A stretch of 49,074 nucleotides of DNA, taken from the NCBI GenBank assembly GCA_028712795.1, contig JAQTPT010000028.1:1-49074 (forward strand), given 5' to 3'. Positions 17,691 through 25,754 of the stretch are shown here, in pieces (within the stretch, counting starts at the first letter, position 1; each line of letters starts with the position of its first letter). Source of the stretch: Methylococcales bacterium (lineage in GTDB: Bacteria > Pseudomonadota > Gammaproteobacteria > Methylococcales > Methylomonadaceae). Under the pieces are notes generated by a model that was given only the letters and a program-made list of their open reading frames with translations, was not told where the DNA came from and searched no databases. The position numbers were made by a program, and so were the translations under genes.

Positions 17691-18812
17691 ATGAAGTTTT
17701 TAATGATTGCCGGCTTTGCCGATGATTTGCTACCCTTTCGTGGCGACCTTATTGATGCTCTTTTGGAACGGGGCATCCAGGTGCATGTTGCCTTACCGGA
17801 TTTGGACGCTAATAGTGATTTGCACAACAAACTTTTAGCCAAAGGGTTAGTGCTTCATAAAGTGGCGATGCAGCGAGCAGGGATGAATCCGTTAGCAGAT
17901 TTACACACCACATGGCAATTGTTGCAACTTATTAAAACAATAAGGCCAGACACTGTGTTTGCTTATCTGATAAAGCCTGTCATTTATGGAATGGCAGCTT
18001 CCTCAATGGCCGGTGTGCCTCATCGTTTTGCTTTGATTTCAGGGCTTGGTTACGCCTTTCAAGGAGAAAAAAATCAACGTGGTTTATTACGTCGATTGGT
18101 ACAGGGATTGTATGCAATTTCACTTAGCGGGACACATAAGATATTTTTTCAAAACCCGGATGATCTCAACTTGTTTCATCAGCTAGGGATTTTGAAACCT
18201 AACGCGCCTACGTGCGTGGTTAACGGTTCTGGTGTTAATGTGGACTATTATGACTATACAATTATACCTAAAGGCACTCCTTGTTTCTTAATGATTGCAA
18301 GATTCTTGGTCGACAAAGGGATCCGCGAATATGCTGCTGCCGCCAAGCTTGTCAAAGCGCAATACCCAAAAGTTCGCTTTACATTGGTGGGGTGGCTTGA
18401 TGAAAATCCCAGTGCTATTGCACAAGAGGAGTTAGATACCTGGATAGCAGAGGGTACTATTGAAAATATCGGTCGCTTAGCCGATGTTCGTCCAGCTATT
18501 GCCCAGTGCAGCGTTTATGTATTGCCTTCATACCGTGAGGGTACACCTCGCTCAGTACTTGAGGCTATGTCCATGGGGCGGGCGATTATAACAACTGATG
18601 CTCCAGGCTGCAGAGAAACGGTTCGTGATGAAGATAATGGACTACTTGTCCCAGTAGGCTCTGTAGAAGAATTGGCAAAGGCGATGCTAAGATTTGTAGA
18701 AAATGAAGAGTTAGTTTTTCGGATGGGGAGGCGTTCACGTGAAATCGCTGAAGAAAAATATGATGTGCATAAGGTAAATCAAGTTATGCTTAAAGAGATG
18801 GGAATTAGTTGA
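17691..18812 (+). CDS. GT4 glycosyltransferase, PglA-like
   Basis: A 373-aa GT-B enzyme. The N-terminal part (FLMIAGFADDLLPFRGDLID, then IRPDTVFAYLIKPVIYG near 84-100) and the PSYREGTPRSVLEAMSMGRAIITTDAPGCRETV block near 277-309 match the group containing Campylobacter PglA, which adds GalNAc to undecaprenyl-linked bacillosamine. It is followed by a LegC/PglE-type aminotransferase and a PglC-type transferase, the same functional trio. The assignment to the second step of glycan assembly is inference from this context; donor specificity is not proven. Confidence 0.85.
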   Translation: MKFLMIAGFADDLLPFRGDLIDALLERGIQVHVALPDLDANSDLHNKLLAKGLVLHKVAMQRAGMNPLADLHTTWQLLQLIKTIRPDTVFAYLIKPVIYGMAASSMAGVPHRFALISGLGYAFQGEKNQRGLLRRLVQGLYAISLSGTHKIFFQNPDDLNLFHQLGILKPNAPTCVVNGSGVNVDYYDYTIIPKGTPCFLMIARFLVDKGIREYAAAAKLVKAQYPKVRFTLVGWLDENPSAIAQEELDTWIAEGTIENIGRLADVRPAIAQCSVYVLPSYREGTPRSVLEAMSMGRAIITTDAPGCRETVRDEDNGLLVPVGSVEELAKAMLRFVENEELVFRMGRRSREIAEEKYDVHKVNQVMLKEMGIS

Positions 18813-18969
18813 ATTAAATAAAATTTTTTGTCTGCTTGATAGCTTTAGTGCCCAAACTTAAGTTATAGTTGTTCATACTAACGCATCCTGTAGGTTTAAC
18901 TGATTATTCATGAGAGTAATCCGTGGCTTACATCAAAGAAGTCACCAAAATTTTAATTTTGAGATTTAT

Positions 18970-20130
18970 ATGAATCAAATATCAAATGTATTAAATGAGT
19001 TTGAAGATTTTGTAAAATCGGTTTACGCACCCGAATTTCCAGTATTGCTTCACAGACCAGTTTTTGAAGGTAATGAGAAAATTTACCTTAACGAGTGTAT
19101 TGATTCGAATTTTGTTTCTTCAGTGGGTGCGAAAGTGACAGAGTTTGAACAGAAAATAGCTGCTTTCACTGGAGCGAAATACGCCATTGCGACGGTGAAT
19201 GGCACTGCTGCGCTGCATGTCGCTCTTGAACTGGCTGGTGTTTGCAGGGATGATGAAGTGATTTGCCAGGCGCTTACCTTTATAGCTACTTGTAACGCGG
19301 TGTCTTATATCGGCGCATTACCTGTATTTGTGGATGTGGACCGGTCTTCACTGGGCATGAGTTCTGATGCGGTAAAAGCTTTTTTGCAAGAGCATGCTGA
19401 GCTGAGAAATGGCGTGGCGTATAACAAAACCAGTGGACGGCGTTTGTCGGCATGTGTTCCTATGCATACTTTTGGTCACCTATGCGATATTGTCTCAATT
19501 GTTGATGTTTGTAAAGATTACAATATCCCCGTCGTTGAAGATGCCGCAGAATCATTGGGCAGTTATGTCAATGGGCAACACTCTGGCACCTTTGGTTTGA
19601 TGGGTATAATCAGCTTCAACGGCAATAAGATCATTACCACAGGTGGTGGCGGTATGATGATTACCAATGACGCTGCGCTAGCCGATCGAGCTAAGCACAT
19701 CACCACCACCGCCAAAATACCCCACCCCTTTGAGTACGTTCATGATGAAGTGGGCTATAACTATCGTTTGCCAAATCTGAATGCAGCATTGGGTTGTGCC
19801 CAGATGGAGCAATTAGATTACTTTATTATCCGCAAGCGGCAATTGGCTTTACAGTATGACTCATTTTTCTCAAAAAGTGGGATTGAGTTTATTCATGAAC
19901 CTAAAGGTTGTTTATCCAACTATTGGCTAAATGCTTTGCAATTTGATTCACTAAATCAGCGTAACGAATTTCTTCAGCACACGAATGCCAATGGGGTAAT
20001 GACACGGCCCATTTGGCGCTTGATGAATCACCTGGATATGTTCAAGCACTGTCAAACTGATGGATTGACTAACGCTACCTGGCTGGAAGAACGAATTGTT
20101 AATATACCATCTAGCGTGCCGGTAAATTGA
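18970..20130 (+). CDS. DegT/LegC-family PLP-dependent sugar aminotransferase
   Basis: A 386-aa aminotransferase of the DegT/DnrJ/EryC1 family, which transaminates UDP-4-keto-6-deoxy sugars using glutamate. The PLP lysine is Lys220 in SFNGNKIITTGGGG; NGTAALHVAL near 78-87 binds the phosphate and VVEDAAESLG near 188-197 holds the PLP-contacting Asp. ATG 18970 begins the conserved region (MNQISNVLNEFEDFVKSVY); an upstream ATG at 18910 adds a non-conserved extension. It resembles LegC/PglE enzymes of the bacillosamine or legionaminic acid route. The dehydratase and acetyltransferase expected beside it are not in the window. Confidence 0.85.
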   Translation: MNQISNVLNEFEDFVKSVYAPEFPVLLHRPVFEGNEKIYLNECIDSNFVSSVGAKVTEFEQKIAAFTGAKYAIATVNGTAALHVALELAGVCRDDEVICQALTFIATCNAVSYIGALPVFVDVDRSSLGMSSDAVKAFLQEHAELRNGVAYNKTSGRRLSACVPMHTFGHLCDIVSIVDVCKDYNIPVVEDAAESLGSYVNGQHSGTFGLMGIISFNGNKIITTGGGGMMITNDAALADRAKHITTTAKIPHPFEYVHDEVGYNYRLPNLNAALGCAQMEQLDYFIIRKRQLALQYDSFFSKSGIEFIHEPKGCLSNYWLNALQFDSLNQRNEFLQHTNANGVMTRPIWRLMNHLDMFKHCQTDGLTNATWLEERIVNIPSSVPVN

Positions 20131-20410
20131 TAAAGGAAAAGCAAAAAAGACAAACTAAATATTCGAATAGTTTTAAGGGATCTGGCAAGAACGATTTTAT
20201 TTGTTCCAAGAAAATATTGTACTTGCAGTGTTTCATAGCATTCGGTTTATTAAACAATGAAGTGGTGTTTAACAGTTTTTTTAATTGACTTTCACACATG
20301 AACGAGCAAAGTAACTGGGATAAGCCGGATTTTGTGGCTTGTTTTCATAATTTAATTCCATAGCTTGGGTATAAAGAGATATGGGAGTCCTTGGATAATT
20401 AGGATGCAAT

Positions 20411-21073
20411 ATGCAACGTTTTTTTGATATATTTTTTTCAGGGCTTGCTTTGATCGTACTTTCTCCACTGTTGGTTCCAATTGCCATTTTTCTGCGGTTT
20501 TCTGGAGAAGGGGAGGTATTTTTTGCACAACAACGAGTCGGACTCAACGGGAAAAAGTTTAACTTACTTAAGTTCGCTACCATGCTTAAGGACAGCCCCA
20601 ACATAGGAACAGGCACAGTTACGGTTAAAAACGATCCGCGCATTTTGCCTCTCGGGCGACTCTTGCGTAAATCCAAGATCAATGAGTTACCGCAATTGTT
20701 GAATATTTTTTTTGGCGACATGAGTGTTGTGGGTCCTCGTCCTCAAGAAAAGCGTTGTTTTGATGCTTTTACCCCCGATGTACAAAGTCAAATTGTGAAA
20801 GTTCGGCCTGGCCTTTCCGGTATAGGCTCCATCATTTTTCGAGATGAAGAAAATTTGCTCCATGGCGCAAACGATCCAGTAATTTTCTACGATGAAGTCA
20901 TAGCCCCCTACAAGGGAGAACTGGAGAAGTGGTATATTGAAAACCAGAGTTTGACAAATTATTTTCTGATAATATTTGTCACCGTTTGGGCCGTACTTTC
21001 TCCGGGAAGCCGCATAATTTGGAGAGTATTTCCGAGTTTACCCCGGCCTCCGAAAGAGTTGGCAGGCATTTAA
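20411..21073 (+). CDS. PglC/WcaJ-type bacterial sugar transferase (initiating phosphoglycosyl transferase)
   Basis: A 220-aa monotopic phosphoglycosyl transferase that loads a sugar-1-phosphate onto undecaprenyl phosphate. One re-entrant hydrophobic segment at about 8-28 (FSGLALIVLSPLLVPIAIFL) is followed by FFAQQRVGLNGKKFNLLKFATM, NDPRILPLGRLLRKSKINEL and PQLLNIFFGDMSVVGPRPQ, the full family signature; the catalytic D-E pair region aligns with the usual KSKINELPQ block. Of short PglC length, without WcaJ's extra N-terminal domain. It closes the glycan locus, so the locus holds two initiating enzymes of unrelated fold. The 280 bases upstream hold no gene. Confidence 0.87.
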   Translation: MQRFFDIFFSGLALIVLSPLLVPIAIFLRFSGEGEVFFAQQRVGLNGKKFNLLKFATMLKDSPNIGTGTVTVKNDPRILPLGRLLRKSKINELPQLLNIFFGDMSVVGPRPQEKRCFDAFTPDVQSQIVKVRPGLSGIGSIIFRDEENLLHGANDPVIFYDEVIAPYKGELEKWYIENQSLTNYFLIIFVTVWAVLSPGSRIIWRVFPSLPRPPKELAGI

Positions 21074-21340
21074 TTTGACCGGATTAATCAAGGTTGAAGC
21101 TTCTTCCAATAATAAATGAGTTTGAAGGAGTGTGCTGTATTTCTAACGGAAAATGAGCCAGACAAACGCTTGAATTCCGTTCAAGATGAAAGGATGAAGC
21201 CTATCATGAACATAAACGGCCTCGATACCATTTAACATATTGAACAGTTTTTAACCGGCCACCAAGCACCGTGCCATCATGCAAATTGAATGAGACAACC
21301 TTAAAATTCTGTTGCTGGCCTTGTTTCGGCTGACTTTTAA

Positions 21341-22756
21341 CTACATTTTGAAGGCATCCCAATCGCCCCAAATAGCAAAGGTTGCTCCAACCGCTTGCAG
21401 ATTTACAAATAACGTTTTGCCATCATCTGAAAACGTCGAACCGGCAAATTCACTGGTTTGAAAACCATTTGCTATATTTTTGGCGAAATCCGCCATTTTG
21501 CCGTTAGGTGAAAGGATGCGCATGTAATTCTCGGATGTACCACTTACCCCTAAATAATCGCTGTCTTCACAGATAAACAGTAAGTCGCTATTTGGTTTAA
21601 AACAGATATTATCCGGCATATCCAGTAACTCTCGACTGGGTGATTCAAAAATCAACGTCAGGATGCCCTCATCTTTACCGTTGCTTTCATAGCGCCAAAT
21701 TTGTCCGCCTTGATTATCGCCACCATTGGTTGAAGTAAAATAAATTCGCCCGTAGTCATCGGAATATGCCCCTTCAAGGCGTGCAAACGTTGCCGTGCCT
21801 TTCAGCAATCCTTGTTTGTAAACAGCACCTTCATCGATATTTGCTGCAACGGGATCCGGATTATCAATCGTAACCCAACTCGCTGTAAAACGTTGTCCTG
21901 CTTTCAATCCACTTCGTGCGTCGAAAGCATTCTTGTTTTTCAATTTTAACATTTGCAGGGTTCCGCCTTCGGCGAGATATTGGTTGCGCTTGGGCAGAAA
22001 ACGATAAAAACCGGCGGTTTCAGCGTCTTCAGTAAGATAAATAATGCCCGTGTTCTTATCCACGGCAGCCGCTTCATGCTTGAATCTGCCCATCGCTTTA
22101 AGCGGCACCGGTTCCACTGCGGCATTAGCGGATGCGAAAACCTCGAAGCAATAACCGTGCGGCTTGGGATAGCCGCCTGTTTTCTTGCCTGCTTTGTTGG
22201 TACGGATAGCCTGTCCCAGGGTTGTTTCTTCGCAGGAAATCCAGCTCCCCCACGGCGTTTTGCCGCCCGCGCAATTGATTAAAGTTCCGCTCAAACTCAC
22301 GAAATCTTTGATTACTTCACGTGTTTTTGGATTTATGACGAGGGTCGTGGTTCCGCCCGCTGCCGTTTCATCGTAGGGATTCGGACCAATGGCAACTCCT
22401 GGCTTGGGCGTTTTCCCATTGGAGACTTCGTGGTTGCGAATCAGGCGAAGTTCGTTTCCAACCTGGAAACACGCCATGCCGTCATGAGATGGTGGCGTCT
22501 TATTGCCATCGGACATTTTACTGCCAACTTTTCCTAATACATTGTATTTAAAGCCTTTCGGTAACGCAAGAAAAGTTTCGCCGGTATTTTGAGTAGTGGT
22601 TGGAATCAATTGACCAAAGCCGTAAGAACGCATTGCGGCTAAATCCACCTGCGTTGCAGAGGCTTGTGCCTGGCGCTGAAAACCACTAAAACCCAGAGCT
22701 AACCCGCTGGTCGAAATACCCATTTTGAAAAGAAAATCTCGTCTATTGATCATCAT
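21341..22756 (-). CDS. PhoX-family (DUF839) secreted phosphatase-like protein, Tat signal
   Basis: About 471 aa. It starts with a twin-arginine signal (NRRDFLFKMGISTSGLALGF), so it should be exported folded to the periplasm. The body is a beta-propeller of the PhoX/DUF839 family, Ca/Fe-dependent alkaline phosphatases: HDGMACFQVGNELRLIRNHE, WGSWISCEET near 180, EGAYSDDYGRIYFTSTNGGD near 335, and a final WGDWDAF. ATG 22756 is preferred over 22771 because AAGGA lies about 7 bp before it. It is shorter than Pseudomonas PhoX (about 660 aa), so catalytic activity is not assured. No Pho box was identified upstream. Confidence 0.8.
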   Translation of the reverse strand: MMINRRDFLFKMGISTSGLALGFSGFQRQAQASATQVDLAAMRSYGFGQLIPTTTQNTGETFLALPKGFKYNVLGKVGSKMSDGNKTPPSHDGMACFQVGNELRLIRNHEVSNGKTPKPGVAIGPNPYDETAAGGTTTLVINPKTREVIKDFVSLSGTLINCAGGKTPWGSWISCEETTLGQAIRTNKAGKKTGGYPKPHGYCFEVFASANAAVEPVPLKAMGRFKHEAAAVDKNTGIIYLTEDAETAGFYRFLPKRNQYLAEGGTLQMLKLKNKNAFDARSGLKAGQRFTASWVTIDNPDPVAANIDEGAVYKQGLLKGTATFARLEGAYSDDYGRIYFTSTNGGDNQGGQIWRYESNGKDEGILTLIFESPSRELLDMPDNICFKPNSDLLFICEDSDYLGVSGTSENYMRILSPNGKMADFAKNIANGFQTSEFAGSTFSDDGKTLFVNLQAVGATFAIWGDWDAFKM

Positions 22757-22965
22757 GATAGGATCCTTCATAAATAGTCATAACGCAGTTACTGGATAAT
22801 TCGTAAAGATTTTACGCTAGGATATTGCAAGTTTTAAAAAACGTAGACAAATATAGATTCACATTTTGATAGCAGTGCCCTTTTTCACAGAGAGCGCTCA
22901 ATCTGCTCCGAAGAATGAGTGTATAGATTAGCGCCTGATGGAGAAGGCAATTAGACAAGCATTCA

Positions 22966-23736
22966 CTATTTTTTTTGAGCCACCCAATCTTTCAACTGTA
23001 AGGCCACCCATGCGCCGTCATCCAGGGTCAGATCATGGCCTGCCCAGTCGTGGCGGCGGAGTTCCAGATTCCATTTTTTGTGTATCGCCTCTGAGCAGGC
23101 TGGCGCCACCAGGCGATCGCCTTGTCCGTTTAATAATAAAACCGGCTGTTCCGGTTTTATGTTACCGGGTTGATACGCTGCCGCCGCTATAATTTGACGC
23201 AAGCTGTTTATAAGGCTGATAGGGCGTTCATTTTGTATCTTTTCCCAAGCTTGAGTTATTTGTTCATTTTGATCCCGAAGGTTCCTTACCAACTGTAAAA
23301 TTAGCGATTCCCTTTTATGCAAGTCACGCGTCATTGCCAACACCAGAAAGTCCTTATAACTTTGCCAGCGTAACCGCTCATAAAAGGGGCTCAAACCGGC
23401 AAAGCTGGTATTGATGAGCGTTGCGCCGCAAATATCCTCGGGGTAGCTGCGCATCCACTCCCAGGCAACCATCGCCCCCATGGAAAGCGCCAGAACCGTT
23501 GCCGGATGTTTTATAAAACCATGATCGCAGGCATGGTGTCGTACCCTGTCTGTTATCGCCTTGATCGATCCTGGACTGGTTTCTTTATAAAAACGGCCGG
23601 TGCCGGGCAAATCCAGCAGCGTTACATGAGCATCTGGAAATGTCGATTGTAAAAGGGGGACGAAAGCGCCCCAATGCGCGGACTCACGCGCCAGCCCCCT
23701 AAGCAGAATCCAGTTTTGTCCCAGCGCTTTATTCAT
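22966..23736 (-). CDS. Alpha/beta hydrolase
   Basis: A 256-aa alpha/beta-hydrolase fold protein of the BioH/esterase size class. The nucleophile is Ser85 in LALSMGAMVA, with Asp207 in LNGQGDRLVAP and His234 in WAGHDLTLDD completing the triad; LRGLARESAHWG near 12-23 forms the oxyanion region. No signal peptide is seen. It overlaps the end of the carboxypeptidase gene by 8 bp, so both are co-translated and may work on one substrate. Substrate unknown. Confidence 0.82.
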   Translation of the reverse strand: MNKALGQNWILLRGLARESAHWGAFVPLLQSTFPDAHVTLLDLPGTGRFYKETSPGSIKAITDRVRHHACDHGFIKHPATVLALSMGAMVAWEWMRSYPEDICGATLINTSFAGLSPFYERLRWQSYKDFLVLAMTRDLHKRESLILQLVRNLRDQNEQITQAWEKIQNERPISLINSLRQIIAAAAYQPGNIKPEQPVLLLNGQGDRLVAPACSEAIHKKWNLELRRHDWAGHDLTLDDGAWVALQLKDWVAQKK

Positions 23737-24745
23737 ACCAAAGATCTAAGGCCTTTTTTTGATAGTCGAATTTTTGTTGTGGATTAAGCTGTGTCCACTT
23801 TTCCGGATACAAAAGACTCCGGTGTAAAAAATCAAACAGCATAAAATGCCGTCGAAAAATTCGTTGCTGCCGGTGGGGCAAGAGCGGATGAAACAAGCCA
23901 TGCCTTGAGAATAAATGCATTGGGCTCTTGCGCAGCCAGAGCCATGACCCCATTTCCAGCGTGAGTGGAAGAAATAAACGCCCGGTCGTAAACCGCCGCA
24001 CAAAATCATCGAACAGATAATCCCACAAGTCACCATTGATCACATATTCATGACAGGTTGGTTCAATTTTATAGATATGGTGTTGATGGCATCGATCAAA
24101 CTGCTCTTTTAAGGCTAAGGTTTCAGCAATAAAGGCAAAGGGGGTTTTACGCGAGGCATAGGGAAACCATAAACGATCCTGAATGCCAAACCCTGAATGC
24201 AAATCCAGGGCAATCGACAAGGACGAGTTGAACAGATATTGATCCACAACACGGCATAAAGCTTGCGCTTCTTTTTCCATTTTGGTTTCATCGCCGCGGT
24301 ACCAGGGCAGGCGAGGAGTGATACGCTGGCCGCTGTAAAGGCGGGTCGTACCCACGCCTTCCACGGGTGAATTGCGCATCAAATCAACGCCGTTGCCATT
24401 GGATCGAGTACCCAGAAAAATGCCGACCGGGTTGACCAGGGGTACAAAAACCAGCCGGGATTTCTCAAGCCGAGCCAGAAATTCCTGGTCCCAGTCCAAC
24501 AATTGACTGATGGTTTGCATATAAGACAGGATCACTTCAGAACCAATCTTCTCCAGGCCATGAACGCCGCCAAAAAAGGCCAGGACGGGCACATCAGGCC
24601 GTGCTGACCCCAGGGTAATGCAATGAATGGGAAATTCATGATCTTTGTATTGAATCCGTTCTACAATTTCAATTTGAGCCCGGTCACCTAATTGCTCAAT
24701 AATTCGTTCAAGTTGTTCGAGTTCAGGAAATTTAATGCCAGTCAT
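23729..24745 (-). CDS. M14-type zinc carboxypeptidase / succinylglutamate desuccinylase-like protein
   Basis: A 338-aa cytosolic metallo-hydrolase. Zinc ligands are visible as His62 and Glu65 in GGVHGLEKIG and His183 in ALDLHSGFG; the general base is Glu264 in LTLEMGSW. NPVGIFLGTRSNGNGVDLMRN near 105-125 is the substrate-binding block of the M14 family. No signal peptide is present, so a cytosolic peptide or amino-acid derivative, for example a peptidoglycan fragment, is likely. It is the first gene of a pair with the alpha/beta hydrolase. Confidence 0.82.
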   Translation of the reverse strand: MTGIKFPELEQLERIIEQLGDRAQIEIVERIQYKDHEFPIHCITLGSARPDVPVLAFFGGVHGLEKIGSEVILSYMQTISQLLDWDQEFLARLEKSRLVFVPLVNPVGIFLGTRSNGNGVDLMRNSPVEGVGTTRLYSGQRITPRLPWYRGDETKMEKEAQALCRVVDQYLFNSSLSIALDLHSGFGIQDRLWFPYASRKTPFAFIAETLALKEQFDRCHQHHIYKIEPTCHEYVINGDLWDYLFDDFVRRFTTGRLFLPLTLEMGSWLWLRKSPMHLFSRHGLFHPLLPHRQQRIFRRHFMLFDFLHRSLLYPEKWTQLNPQQKFDYQKKALDLWYE

Positions 24746-25129
24746 AAGGTTGAATTAGAAGTTGCTCGTTTCCATATTCCGGCGTGTTAACGCTACCCCT
24801 TATGTTACGCTGTTCCTCTATGGATTCATAGCCGGATGGCGTTTTCGCCACACGGATACACCCATCTCTATAGCGTTACATGATTCACATTGTTATAATC
24901 TCAATAGTCTGTTGCCCTGATTTACCGGCCGGTGAACATCCGGAAATTTTTCCCTCTATCATTTCTCTTGCTTCAACATCTACGGCATAAAATGGATTGC
25001 TTGTCCGAATATGAGATCGAGGAAGATACTCTTACCCGAAAAACTGGCCATGCAAATTCAAGAAACTACTGCGGAGCGGTGGCGATTCAATCGCATTGAT
25101 TCGCTAAAGTCACAAACATAGGTTATCTA
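24746..25129. other. Divergent intergenic region
   Basis: These 384 bases separate the minus-strand carboxypeptidase from the plus-strand formyltransferase and should carry both promoters. A 35-codon frame at about 24991-25098 (MDCLSEYEIEEDTLTRKT...) lacks an RBS and looks accidental. No operator or RNA was recognised. Confidence 0.4.
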
Positions 25130-25681
25130 ATGCCACTCAGAATCGCTGTTCTCGCATCAGGTGAAGGCACTACCTTACAGGCCATCATGGAAACGGGCCA
25201 TGTCGTTCTTGTTATTTCAAATAACCGTGACTCTGGCGCACTACGCCGGGCAAGACAGTTTGGCGTGCCGGGTATCGTTGTTGGAGAAACGGCGGACCCG
25301 GATTTGGATATGCTGTCAAGCCTTAAATCATCCGGCGCTAATTTGGTTGTGCTTGCCGGTTACCTGCAAAAGGTAGGCAAGCAGACATTAAAAGCTTACC
25401 AAGGGAGAATAATAAATACCCATCCCTCCCTGCTGCCTAGGCATGGCGGCAAGGGCATGTACGGCAAACGGGTTCATCAGGCCGTGTTGGCTAGCGGCGA
25501 CACAGAGACGGGCGTGACTGTCCATCATGTAACCGATGATTATGATGCCGGGGATGTCATCGCCCAATGTGTCGTGCCGGTCATGCCTGGCGATACGGCG
25601 GCTTCGATTGAAGAGCGCGTAAAGACAGTTGAAAAGCAATTGATTAATGAGGTGATTCAAAATTGGAATTATGCCGGTTAA
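25130..25681 (+). CDS. PurN-like phosphoribosylglycinamide formyltransferase family protein
   Basis: A 183-aa formyltransferase using 10-formyl-tetrahydrofolate. The N-terminal phosphate loop is IAVLASGEGTTLQAI; the catalytic Asn and His are in INTHPSLLP near 100-108, and the catalytic Asp in GVTVHHVTDDYDAGDVI near 134-150. It is about 20-30 residues shorter than Escherichia coli PurN (212 aa), chiefly in the N-terminal domain. It is not next to purM, where purN normally sits, so it may be a second copy or a formyltransferase for another substrate. Residues needed for catalysis look intact. Confidence 0.78.
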   Translation: MPLRIAVLASGEGTTLQAIMETGHVVLVISNNRDSGALRRARQFGVPGIVVGETADPDLDMLSSLKSSGANLVVLAGYLQKVGKQTLKAYQGRIINTHPSLLPRHGGKGMYGKRVHQAVLASGDTETGVTVHHVTDDYDAGDVIAQCVVPVMPGDTAASIEERVKTVEKQLINEVIQNWNYAG

Positions 25682-25754
25682 GTTGCTGAAAAGCGGGGAA
25701 CCCAATGATGCCGCGGGTCTTGTCATCTTGTCATAACATACTTGCGTAGTGGGC

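Noticed and set aside
24991..25098. 35-codon frame before the PurN-like gene
   Set aside because: There is no RBS, no recognised family, and the length is well within chance expectation.
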